DNA from: Akebia trifoliata
Taxonomy: Eukaryota > Streptophyta > Magnoliopsida > Ranunculales > Lardizabalaceae
DNA length: 64,000 nucleotides
Direction of reading: 5' to 3'
Assembly: GCA_017979445.1 (NCBI GenBank)
Contig: JADQWC010000228.1
Span: 186,001-250,000, forward strand
Shown in pieces: positions 10,736 to 22,300 of the stretch (position 1 is its first letter; each line of letters begins with the position of its first letter). Both the position numbers and the translations under genes were made by a program. The notes below the pieces were generated by a model, which saw nothing but the letters and a program-made list of their open reading frames with translations, ran no database searches and was not told the origin of the DNA.

Positions 10736-10788
<53 letters not shown>
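10736..10788. repeat. (TA)n microsatellite
   Basis: About 50 bp of TA inside solo LTR A. No element is inserted here. Confidence 0.9.
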
Positions 10789-12057
10789 TGTGAGCTATTA
10801 AAGAGTTTATTAATGTCTGAAGGGATAGTGCGTCATATCATCCGGAGTAGGGTACTATCGTAGGATGTACGGTAGAGACCACCAAGCTCATACGTGGTAT
10901 GGGACACGTATGAGAATGAAGTCACAATTGAATCCGGGTTATTCCTTTCTATCTTTACCAATGAACTTGTAATGTAAAGGTGGTCATATACGAATGATTT
11001 GTATATTTGGGAATCACATGCACACCTAATAGGCATTAACGAAGATGATTATTCAGTGATCACTAACAATCTATAGTAGTCGAACGTTTTGACACATCGA
11101 AAAGAAACTCATTACTTACGGTCACATCAAACGGTCAGCCTGAGTTGGATAAATGGTCAACCAAGTGTGGTAAGTGCAGTGATCGATCACAAAATAAAGA
11201 ACTAAAAGCCAGAGAAGAATTGAAACATTATGTCCCGATTGGGAGCGATCCAGTCGTGAATCCCAACACTCTAATTCCAGTACTCCACCATTGTATATTA
11301 TGTATCTGTTGTCTTATTTTAATATATAAAATGAAATGCATGTTTAATGTTTCTATTTGATTAATTAAATTTGTATAAAAAGATAATGTTATAATAAGTA
11401 TTGCTGATCGATATAATGTTAGGTTTAAAATGTTTAGTTATTTATCATTGGCTATATATACCAGTTAATCGTAGTTTCTTCTGTAAAATTTTGCATATTT
11501 TTAAATAATTCAGTATATTTATTCGTTCATGTTAGGAGAGGTTATTGGTAGAAATTATTTACTTCCTTACTGGGTAATTATTGTTACTCACCCTTTCTTT
11601 CTCCATTTTTTTAGTTTCAGATCCGAAACTTAGCAAGACAGGTGTAAAATAGGAGTAAAAATCATCTGGTGGGTCAGATAGACAATCAAAATCTGTCACT
11701 TGGTGAGTATTGGTGTCACACCCCTTAGTAGTGTCGATTTGTCAAAAAGTATTATAAATTTTATTATGAGCGTTAGGACTTTTGTTAGAGTGAGAAATTT
11801 TAATATAATCCCGTGTATAAATTTCTTCTTCCGCACTCTGATCTATCGTACATTATTAGATGTATATAGGCTTCCACTAGTATTATATTTTGTATGTATA
11901 TATGCAGGATTGTATATTATTTATTAAGTGCAGGTTGAATCACTTTGGAAAGTTAACATAAACAAATGAGACCATGCCGAAATTTTGAGGTGCCATCTAG
12001 TACCTCGAGATCTGACATAAGGATTTGTGTTAACGTTTGGCAGGACGCCATATTAAA

Positions 12058-12223
12058 TAAGTAAATAAAATAAATAACACTCGAAATAGACTAATCTTTA
12101 ATAAAATAATAACAAAATATCTTCATCTCATAATAAAACAAAATAACATAAACATATTATAAGAATATTAATCCTGGTAGTGTATTTGATAAAAATGATG
12201 AAGTACACAATCAATACAAAAGT
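12058..12223. other. Spacer between the two solo LTRs
   Basis: About 166 bp of AT-rich sequence between the two target duplications, with no recognisable feature. Confidence 0.6.
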
Positions 12224-12228
12224 ATTAA

Positions 12229-15200
12229 TGTGACGCCCCGCCAAACGCTAACACAAATCCCAAGGCCAAATCCCAAGGTACTAGGTGGCACCTCGAAATT
12301 TCGGCATGGTCTCATCTGTTTATGTTAGCGTTTCACGGAACTCAAACCTGATAAACCAATTTATAACAAAACCTGTATATAAAAATGTAGATACAGGAAA
12401 ATAACAACGGAAGACTAATTACATCTAACATGTAAGTAGATCAGAGTGCGGAAGATTTATCAATATACAGGCTTACCAAAACACTCTCACTCTAACATAG
12501 GCCTAAACTCTCAATTCAAAAACTAAATACATCCTGGGTGAAACCGACAACACTAAGGGATGTGGCCCTAGTGTTCACCAGGCAATAAACTCTGATCGTC
12601 GATCTGATCGACCAGATACTCCTCCATTATTGACTCTACGCCTGCCTCAGTAGCTGCAAATGCTGAAACTAAAAAAAATAGGAAGGAAAGGGTGAGTAAC
12701 GAAAGTTACCCAGCAAGTCCACAGCCAATTCCTATCAATAACCCTTCCTTAGCATGATCGAATAAAGCATACTGAGTATTTTTAATACATGCAAGGTTTT
12801 ACAAGATAAAATACGATCAACTGGTACATATAGCTAGGGATGAGCAACTAAACAGTTTTAAAAATTACACATAGCATCAATCATCCATACTCATCATACA
12901 TTTTTCATTTTATGCAAATAAGATTGCCAACATTGAAATAATAGACATGCTTCTCATTTATAATTCGAAATATAACAACAGATACATAATACAAATGGTG
13001 GAGTATTGGAATTAAAGAGTTGGGATTCACGACTGGATCGCTCCCAGTCAGGACATGATATTCCCCAATAACATCGTAGTTCCTGATTTTGTGGCTGGTC
13101 GTGTCTACCACCCTTTTGGAACCATTTATCCGGCTCAGGCTGGCCGTTTGACGTGACCGTAAGCAATGGGTCTCTTTTCGATGTGTCAGAACGTTCGACT
13201 ACTACTAGATTGTTAGTGATCACTGACTAATCAACTTCGTCTATGCCTATCAGGCGTGCATGTGATTCCCAAAATGACACTCCACTCGTATACGACCACC
13301 TTTACAATACACGTTCACTGGTAAATATAAGAAAGGAATGGACCCGGATTCCAGTTGTGACTCCACTCTCATACGCGTCCCATACCACGTATGAGTTTGG
13401 TGGTCCCTACCGTACATCCCAGGATAGTGTACCCCTCCGGATGATGTGACACACTATCCCTTCAGGCATTCACAAACCCTTTAACAGCTCACAAAATAAC
13501 TACGTACATATATGATTTTTCATTTAAAACAAAAGAGAAATTAACAGAACAGGGTTGAGAACGGATATCCAGTTCCTACCATGCAACCGTGGCCAACCGG
13601 CCTAAAATAAATAACAGTACTCAGCGCACGCGCTAACATAATCGGAAATAAACATGCAACCCTTTCATTAATAATCTAGATATCCTTTCACCAACCTACA
13701 CACAACATACAATGTAAAAGGCAGACATCACCCCTCGGGTGTGATTCTGACAATTTACCGTTTCATCCCTTTCCCATTCTTTCAACATTCTCATTTTTCG
13801 TCTTTTCAAATCAACCATTCATTTTCAATCTTTCAAAGTCATTCTTTTGGTCTTTCCATTGAAAATCACCGAAGTTTATTCAAAAACAAGGTCCCGATGA
13901 TGCACGGGGCAAAAGCTGTTAAAAATAATGAAAGCTGGTGAAATTTGGCTAAGTGTCGGAAACTCAATTTTTCAAAGTTCTCGAAATTGAAAACGGGTTT
14001 TTCGAAATGAAAGTCTCGATCATGAGATTCGACACCATATAATTTTGTAATCTAATTCAAAGAAACGTGAAAGTTATTTCATTTTGAAAACTTGCCGAAA
14101 ACGTCGAAAATTACGTTTTGTTCTTTAAAACCAAAATTCGGATTTTGATCCTTTGAGATTGGATCTTAAAACCATTCTCATTGTTCCGAAATGGGGGGGG
14201 TAAAAAACCTTAATTTCATTAAAGAACTTAAAGTAAATGGAAAGTAAAAATTAAAGAGGACATTTACTTAAATGTTTTTAATGAAATAAAGGGTGAGAAA
14301 TAGTGTATAAGGTGTGATGAGGTCAAGCCAAGAGTCAGAACACTGTTCTGATCAAAACTGTGTCTGTCGGTGGCAGAATCAGGATTCTGTCGGTGGAACC
14401 GACAGATTGGTCTTCGGCAGATGTCGGTGGGACCGACGGTCCTGCCGACAGCATAAAATTTCATCGCGTTTCGTCGGTGGCAGAAGCTTCATTCTGTCGG
14501 TGGGACCGACAGAATACCTTCGGTAGGTGCCGGTGGCACCGACCCTCCCACCTACAGCCTGAACCTCACTCGCGATTTTTGGGTTTTTCGATCCCTTTTT
14601 CGATTTCCTTTTTCATTCTCGAACCATCCTACCCACCACGATTTTGTTATCAAAATTCGATCAAACATAAGCAAAACACCTACTTCTACCATGAATTTGA
14701 AATCGAACAACAACTTCTACGATTTAAATGCAAACAATAAGTTTTGTTTTAAAACCCTAAATGCACATTTGAAAAATCTAAAGTTACCAATAAGAATTGG
14801 AAGTCCCTTACTTGTTTGTGGACGCCAATGGTGATGAATCAACACTAAGGATCAATGTTAGGCGGCTCGAAGTTCCGAAAGTGGTTGAACTCGGGTGCCA
14901 ACGGAGTGGTTGGTTGTGAAACCCTCTTTGAAGGTGTTCTCCCCGCTTCCTAATACCAACAACGACTCTCCTATGATATGGATGGGTTCCAAGTGATTAT
15001 AAAAAAAACCCACTTGCTGATTCTGTGGGAGACCAAGAGAAAAGAAGAGGAAATGGAGGTTGGATGGGGTGAGGACGTAGAGCTCGACAACGCCGACGAC
15101 TTTGCCTTCTTCGTCGAAGTTCAACTCGGCTTCGTTCGGACTAGAACTTGATGGGAATGGGTTGAAACCCTTGGGTTGAGACGTGGCTACCGTTTGGTTT

Positions 15201-15672
15201 CCTTGGAAAAGAAGAGAAATGAAATGAAATAAAAGAAATAAGATTTCTTTTATAATAAAGCTGATGGCATACTTGTAATTTTCCCATCATTTCTAACTTC
15301 GTTCGTAACTTAACCATTCGGACTCGGAAATTGACAAGTGAATATACCATTTCGAATAATTTTTCGCTACGGACCTAATGGTACCATCAAATCTTTCCGA
15401 TTCTCGCTCTAACAAAATTTTACTATTTTAGGTCCCACTTAACGCGAAATTCGAGGATTTTATAACTTTTTCCTCCGAACTCGAATTCAAACTTGCTTAC
15501 AGGCTAATATATATATTTCGATCCTTTTGAATCTAATGGCGAAGTCGATTTTTCTCAAAATTAATCATAGCAATATTCGAGTATTTTACTCTAAATCTCT
15601 CATTCGACATTTTCCTCCCAATCTCACCATTTAATTTCCTCGAGATATGAGTTGAAAATCCGGGGTGTTACA
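12229..15672 (-). mobile_element. Solo-LTR-like element B, 3.44 kb
   Basis: Read on the minus strand it starts TGTAACACCCCGGATTTTC and ends GGCGGGGCGTCACA, a TG..CA pair with matching TGTRACRCCCC inverted tips. It is flanked by the 5-bp target duplication ATTAA (12224-12228 and 15673-15677). There are no retroelement coding domains, so this is most simply a solo LTR of a plant LTR retrotransposon; the superfamily cannot be told from the LTR alone. The several 60-130-codon frames inside it are not protein-like. It is homologous to element A in inverted orientation. Confidence 0.8.
14340..14560. repeat. Cluster of short palindromic repeats inside LTR B
   Basis: The motif TGTCGGTGG..ACCGACAG recurs about five times in 220 bp (around 14365, 14387, 14423, 14474 and 14497), each copy able to form a small hairpin, with spacers that also repeat (CAGAATCAGGATTC-like, CAGAAGCTTCATTC-like). 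Frames through it are Arg/Cys/Trp-rich by-products of the repeat and are not genes. Confidence 0.7.
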
Positions 15673-15677
15673 ATTAA

Positions 15678-17892
15678 CCTGTATATCGATGCTTCGGTAT
15701 TTAACCAGTGTGTAACTCATTGTTAATTCTTGATTTTATAATTGGTCTGACAATTTACCATAATTGGTTAATCATATTTTTCGGTTCAGGTAGGTCGTTG
15801 ATTACTAATGGAGATTAATCGTTTTACTACTAAAAATTGTAAATGATTATTCAATAAATTAGTTTTATCATTCCATTACGATATGCATGTGTCATCAATC
15901 AATCTAATCATTTACAAATCATTTTTACAATATAATTTGTTATTTTTCAATATATAAAAAGATAAGAATATTTCAAATAGTATATATAATGATATTCTTA
16001 AATGGTATCCCATACTATCGGAGAGAATATCAAACCTTTATTGTTTTAAATTAATTGATTGCTTCGAAGAAGAGCTATATATTAATTATATAGGCATTCA
16101 TTATCCTTTAATGGATAACAAAAATAATATATATAGTAATAAATGTACAAATATGATAACATTTCCAGGTATTTTAGAATTATAAATATGCAATAGTATA
16201 TTGAAATTAGTAAATCATAAAGTAATAAACATGCAAGTATATCATCTCATGGTTATCATCATAATTGCATCACGTATCTATTACACAATATTCAAAAGCA
16301 TTATCAACCTAAAAATTTCTCAATACAAGCACAAATGATCGAGATTCTCATTATTGATTCCAACCAATTGAGAATATCATTCTTAATTATAAATAATCGA
16401 AACTCTCATTCTCAATTTCAAATTTAAACGTAAATATTTTATTATTTTTTTAAGATTAATACCCAACGAAAATACACTTTCAAAACAAGGTGTCTTAACA
16501 ATTTTTAAAATGAGCACTTTACTAAAATTACTATGAAAATAAATTTGTTAAATAAAGTAATTTTTTAGTTACCTTCACCTAAATTCATTTATTTTTATTT
16601 AACAATATTAAAATATCAGAGAAAAGATATAAAATAAATTATTCTACAATTCGATGTATGAATTTTGAATTTAAATAATAATAAATTTGAAATTAACTTT
16701 TAAAATTAAAATAAAATATATTTCATTAAAAATTATATTATAAATTGAAATTATAAGTTTCATACCTTCATAGTTAGGTTTTACGCGTCCCTATAACATT
16801 AAAATGATTTTTTAAACTAATTTTCTTAATAATTTGACAAAACATTCCAGTGACTAAATAAATCTCAACGTTATGAATATTTTATTCTTCAGTGTCTAAT
16901 CTTAATTCATGTTTGAAATATGTTTAAATCTTAATTGAAAGTAATGTACACAACCCATTATCAAAACCTACTTATCTTTATTTTTGTTTCTTCTTGTAAA
17001 TATAAATGAACATCAAGTAAGATTATAATACATAAAATATAATAATACATTATATATTATATTATAATATATAAAATAAACACCTGGTAATCTAAACGGT
17101 TAACACATTTATAACTTATAATATATTATAATATTATATTATATAATAATATAATAATATAATAATATTTATATTTATATTAATTACATCGCACCCTTTA
17201 ACATTTCAATAATTTTAAATCAATCCCTTTTATATAAATAAGTACACTTAAATTAAATTTTATAAAAATAAATTATTTTTTATATTTTAATAATATACAA
17301 AAATAATTAAATAATAATATATTTTTATATATTTTTTTTCTCCATTATGTTTATTACATTAAATCAATTTGAATTGTCGATCTTAGATTTTTGAAATTTC
17401 TCACTAATTTTTCTTTATTGGCCAAAATATCCCTTACGCCCTAAGTTCTCTTGATAAAATTAATATTTTTATAAATTATTATATTAAATTCAAATTTAAG
17501 TATACTTACAGTTTAAATTATGTTTTTTGATGTTTTTGAACTCAACGATAATGTCCATTTGACAAAAAAAAAGTTCTTATAAAATTTTGAGTTTTATCTA
17601 CTTTGACTAAATATTCTAATTTTTTTAATCATAATCATAATAAAAATTTTTGAATTGTATATTTCATTTATCAAATTCTTCTTCTAGCAAATCTTTATTT
17701 TAGATCGATAATATTGTAATTTATTTTAATATATTTATTATGAGGAAAGCAGGTCAATATTTTTTCAATATTTTTTTTTTTCAATAATACTCTTCATCGT
17801 TTTGTCTTTTAGTGAAAAGATAATGGTGTATTGATTTTTTATATTATAAATATTTGTTTATATAATAAATGCTAAGAGCATTTGTGTCTTTT

Positions 17893-17900
<8 letters not shown>
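15678..17900. other. AT-rich intergenic region
   Basis: 2.2 kb of very AT-rich sequence with AT-palindromic stretches (for example 17040-17170). I see no gene, RNA or clear transposon ends. A TA run at ~17900-17922 hosts the next MITE. Confidence 0.5.
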
Positions 17901-17923
<23 letters not shown>

Positions 17924-18302
17924 GAACAGCGTTCCTAAGACTCATATTGGGACTCACATTGCGACACACCGTTTTGTCTTATATGGGCAAAAATATTTGG
18001 AATGGGCTGATTTTTTGTGAGGATGATCTCTATGGTGAGGAGATCATCTTTGCCAAAATCAGCTCATTATGAAACTTCTAGACCGTCCAATTTTGTTGAA
18101 AAATTATAGACCGTCCTATTTTTGTAAATCAATTTTGATGGGGTTAGAAGTTTTGGAATGGGATGATTTTTTGCTAGGATGATCCCCTCATCACAGAGAT
18201 CATCCTCATAAAAAATCAGCTCATTCCAAACATTTTTGCCCATATAAGACAAAACGGTGTGTCGCAATGTGAGTCTCAATATGAGTCTTAGGAACGTGAC
18301 CC
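17924..18302. mobile_element. Foldback MITE in a TA repeat, arm type A
   Basis: About 379 bp that folds back over most of its length. The outer arms carry GTTCCTAAGACTCATATT-type sequence (the same end as the 7.44-kb element). The inner core carries GGAATGGGCTGATTTTTTG and GAGGATGATCTC..GAGATCAT hairpin blocks and a pair of GACCGTCC motifs. It is flanked by TA runs on both sides. The left terminal GGG is degenerate (GAACAGC) while the right end reads GACCC. The 94-codon frame across it is an artefact of the repeat. Confidence 0.8.
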
Positions 18303-18776
18303 TATATATATATATATATTTGTGGTAAATATTTTGAAAATCAATACCCATATAATCAATGCATTTAGTAATAACATAATAAATGTATTTATTATATAAA
18401 AGACTAGCATATCTTTATTTTCTCACTAAAAGATAAAATTAAATGGGTTATTATTGGAATAAAAAAATGTTAGACAATGCTAATATCCCCTTGATATCTT
18501 TAACGTAAGAATTTCTCATACTTAAATTACTTAATCAAAATTTCACCATTAAATCATTAAGAAAAAATAACGTTGACCACAAGTTTAAGGGAGGGGGAGG
18601 GAGTAAAACTAATCTTGCAGTTTGAAAGGGGTAAATCTAATATCACCAATTTTAAAATGGGGTGTTTCTAAAATACGTTAAAAAAATCCCTCCTCGGTAC
18701 TTTTAAGTAATTTTACCCTTTTAAAATAACGAGGGATTTGTCTTATTTGAAAAGCACATAACTAACAACTCCAACA

Positions 18777-19302
18777 ACATATATAAACCCATTTTCAACA
18801 AGGAAGGTCAATTTCATCCTAAACCAACAGACACGGCGGAGAGAATGAATGGCAATCTCGTAAATATCATTCAAACAAGTCAGCATTTCTGTAATTTCCG
18901 TCAGATAAATTGAGGCTTATAAGCTGTAAAGTGTAAAATCTCTTCTCACGTTTCACAGTTCACACAAGCCTCTCGTCAACTTTCCCGTTTTGGCAGTTCA
19001 TTTGCAAAACCTCTTCAACTCTCTCGCTCGCGCTCTTTCGCTCTTTAACCAAATCTTTCTCTTTCTCATTCTATAAAACCCTAATTTTCTTCTCCTTTTC
19101 AAACCCTAACAATTCTCTCTGATTTTTTTTTTCTTTCTCGAGAGAACTCTCTCAAGTCTAAATCGTTGTTTCTAATCGATTTTTTTTTTGTTTCGATCGA
19201 AAGAGAAAAAAACTAGATAGAGAGATTCAAGAATTGTTATTCTTTCTAAGGTTTCTGCGATCTTTTCAAGCTTTTTAGGGGTTTTTTTAGAGGAAATGTG
19301 GG
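18777..19302 (+). promoter_or_regulatory. Putative promoter and 5' UTR of the PP2C gene
   Basis: A TATATAAA box lies at ~18779-18786. From ~18950 to 19290 the sequence is pyrimidine-rich (CTCTCGCTCGCGCTCTTTCGC and similar) in the way of plant leaders. An ATG at 19296, seven bases before the PP2C start and in another frame, opens a short reading frame overlapping the coding start; weak context, possible dampening of translation (inference). Confidence 0.45.
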
Positions 19303-22300
19303 ATGTTTTCGTGGTTGGGAAGAAGTGCTTCCTCATGTTGGCGCCCGGTACGGCAGTACGCCCGTATGAGCAGGGATGATGAAGGAGATGGATTGGACGA
19401 CAGACTTCACTGGGGAAGAGATCTTGATCCACATTTCATGGGCGAGTTCTCCATTTCTGTTGTCCAAGCCAATCATATCCTGGAGGATCACAGCCAAGTC
19501 GAGACTGGACGAGATGGCACCTTTGTTGGTGTTTATGATGGTCATGGCGGTCCTGAAGCTTCTCACTATGTCCGTGATCATCTCTTTCCTCATCTAATGA
19601 GTGAGTTCTTGCGTTTCTTGATTATTTTCTTAATTTTTGTATCAGTTATTGGAGTTTAATTTTAAAGCAGATTTAGTTTCTATTTGGATCGCCAATGTAT
19701 TTGTTGCAAATCATTTATTTTCTGCACAAAAAAGAAATCGATCAACTTATTTATCTTTTGAGTGAGTTCTTGTGTTTCTTGATTATTTTCTTAATCTTTG
19801 TTCCAGTTACTGTAGTTGAATTTTAAAGCACATTAAGTGTTTATTTGGATCGCCTATTTATTCGGTCATATTATTTATTTTTTGGCATAAAAGTAAATCG
19901 ATCAATTAATTTATGTTTGAGTGAGTTCTTGTGTTTCTTGATTATTTTCTTAATCTTTGTATCAGTTATTGTAGTTGAACTTTGAAGATTAAGAATGTTA
20001 AATTAGATTAAGTGTCTATTTGGATCTTCTGTTTGTTGAAGATCTTTCTATCAGTTATCCTTTATGTGTTTTTGTTTTTTGCCAAATTGTGATGGTTAAT
20101 CAATCGATATGTTAGTTCAGTGTTTATTTAGATCTTCTGTTTGTTGAAATTCATTTGTTTTTTGGTACGAAATGGAAATTGATGGATCAATTAGTTTATC
20201 TTTTGTGTTTTTTGTTTTTCTCGCCAAATTGTGATGGTTAATCAATCCATATGTTAGTTCGGTCTGAAGTTATTTGTGAATTATTGTGTTTCTGGAATAT
20301 TTTCTTAATCCTTGTACCAGTTACTGTAGTTGAATTTTAAAGCAGATTAAGGATCTATTTAGATCGCCTATTTATTTGGTGTAAATCATTTATTTTTTGG
20401 CACAAAATGGAAATCGATGAATTGATTTATCTTTTGAGCGAGTTCTTGTGTTTCTTGATTATTTGCTTTATTTTTGTACCAGTTATTGTAGGTGAATTCT
20501 GATGATTAAGAATTTTAAAGCAGATTAAGTGTCTATCTGGATTGTCTGTTTGTTGAAAATCATTTATTTTTTAGCACAAAATGGAATTTAATCAATTAAT
20601 TTATCTTTGATGTGTTTTTTTTTTTTATACTGAATTGTCACTATCAATCAATCAATATGTTAGTTATGCGCAAATCTTTAATTGATTAAGTTTCTATTTG
20701 GATTGTCTTTTTGTTGAAAATCATTTATGTTAGGCACAAAATGGAAATTGATCGATTAATTTATCTTTTATGTGTTCTTGTTTTTTGCCAAATTGTGATG
20801 GCCAATCAATTGATGTATTAGTTCTTTCTCAAGTTCTATGTATAATCTCAAGTTCTTGTGTTTCTTGATTATTTTCTTTATCTTTGTACCAGTTACTGTA
20901 GCTGAATTTTAAAGCAGATTAAGAGTCTATTTGGATCGCCTATGTATTTGGTGCAAATCGTTTATTTTTTGGCACAAAAAAGGAAATCAATCAATTTATT
21001 TATCTTTGATGTGTTTCTGTTTTTCACCAAATTGTCACTGTCAATCAATCGATATGTTAGTTATGTGCAAATTTTTAATTGATAATGCGAACCATTCATC
21101 ATACAGAATTTGAAATTCAAAACTCTCAGGATTTTTTTTGGAACTGAAAATCTCAGGATTTTGATTCTGTTACAGACAATTCCAATATTTGGAAACCTTT
21201 ATCGCCCTTGATGAAGTCTGGCAAGATTTTGTGTCTATTTGGATCACCTGTTTGGTGTGGAAATTGAAAGAATTTGTTTTTTTTCCCATACAATAAGGAA
21301 ATCTATCGATTAATTTATCTTTGTTGTGGTCCTGTTTTCACCACATCATCACTGTCGATAAGTCCATATGTTAGGTCTATATCAAATTCTTTATGCACTC
21401 ACAAGCAAATTTTTAAGTGATAATGCGAGCCATTCTGTGTACAACTGGGTTTGTGCTAAAGTTTGATGAAACTTGAAATTCACAAGATTTTATTTCTATT
21501 TTGGACTATTCAAATATTTTGAGATCTTAATCAGCATTGAAGTGCAGTACATAATTTCCTCTAAAGTTCTGCAAATTCTCTTTAAACATCGTGGTTCTAA
21601 AGTTCTATATTGTGTTCCCTTCTTTCCCTAATTTGCAGGGCTTGCCCGGGAAAATGGAACTATATCTGAAGATGTTGTTAAGAATGCCTTTTCTGCAACG
21701 GAGGAGGACTTTCTTGTTTTCGTGCGTAGAACATTTGAAATAAGACCATTAATTGCTGCTGTTGGATCTTGTTGTTTGGTTGGGGTTATCTGGAACAACA
21801 CACTGTATGTTGCTAACTTGGGCGATTCTCGTGCTATTATAGGCTGTTTAGGTAGGTCAAATAACATTGTTGCAGAACAAATTACTATGGATCATAATGC
21901 AAATAGGGAGGAGATTAGACAAGAATTGAGGTCGCAACATCCGGATGATTCACGCATTGTATTTCTAAGGGATGGGGTATGGCGTGTCAAAGGCATCATT
22001 CAGGTTCATCCCTCGTCTTTAATTACTTTTATTAGTAAGTTTTACTTTCTTAGTTTCTCAAGTTGAAATATTGGCATATCATGTGGTGGCCTGTGATAGT
22101 GTTTTTTTTTTTAAATAAAAATAAAAATTAAAAAAAAAATCTTAATGACGGAGTGAATTAAATATCAGAGATAAAGAATGAACAGAGGATGAGGGGGTCT
22201 CTTATACGAAATAAAAAAAGAAGCATAATACAGAAAGATTCACACAAAAACCCAAAATAAAATGATGCATTAGTGTTAAATATAAGGCTGTGATGTAGAG

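Larger units (their letters stand above)
1531..12052 (+). mobile_element. Solo-LTR-like element A (TG..CA type), split by a nested 7.4-kb insertion
   Basis: It starts TGTAAAATCTCGAG and ends GGACGCCATA. It is flanked by the 5-bp duplication TTAAA (1526-1530 and 12053-12057), the signature of LTR-retrotransposon integration. The two pieces, 1531 to ~2330 and ~9880-12052, together make about 3.0 kb. Both align by eye with the reverse complement of element B (12229-15672): the start region with 15300-15672, and the stretch 10500-12050 with 12230-13700. No gag, protease, reverse transcriptase or integrase is visible, so I read it as a solo LTR or an LTR-only derivative. The last base pair is TA where element B has CA. 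Confidence 0.75.

Noticed and set aside
12900..13450. Frames in LTR B and their inverted equivalents in LTR A (for example 10833-11036 and 13243-13449)
   Set aside because: The same sequence is open in both copies only over short, frame-shifted stretches, and no gag or pol motif appears.
14340..14560. Possible CRISPR-like array
   Set aside because: Eukaryotic nuclear context, irregular spacing, and spacers that are themselves repeated; simple palindromic repeats in an LTR explain it.
14264..14740. Frames of up to 126 codons on both strands
   Set aside because: Produced by the palindromic repeat array in solo LTR B; no protein-like conservation.
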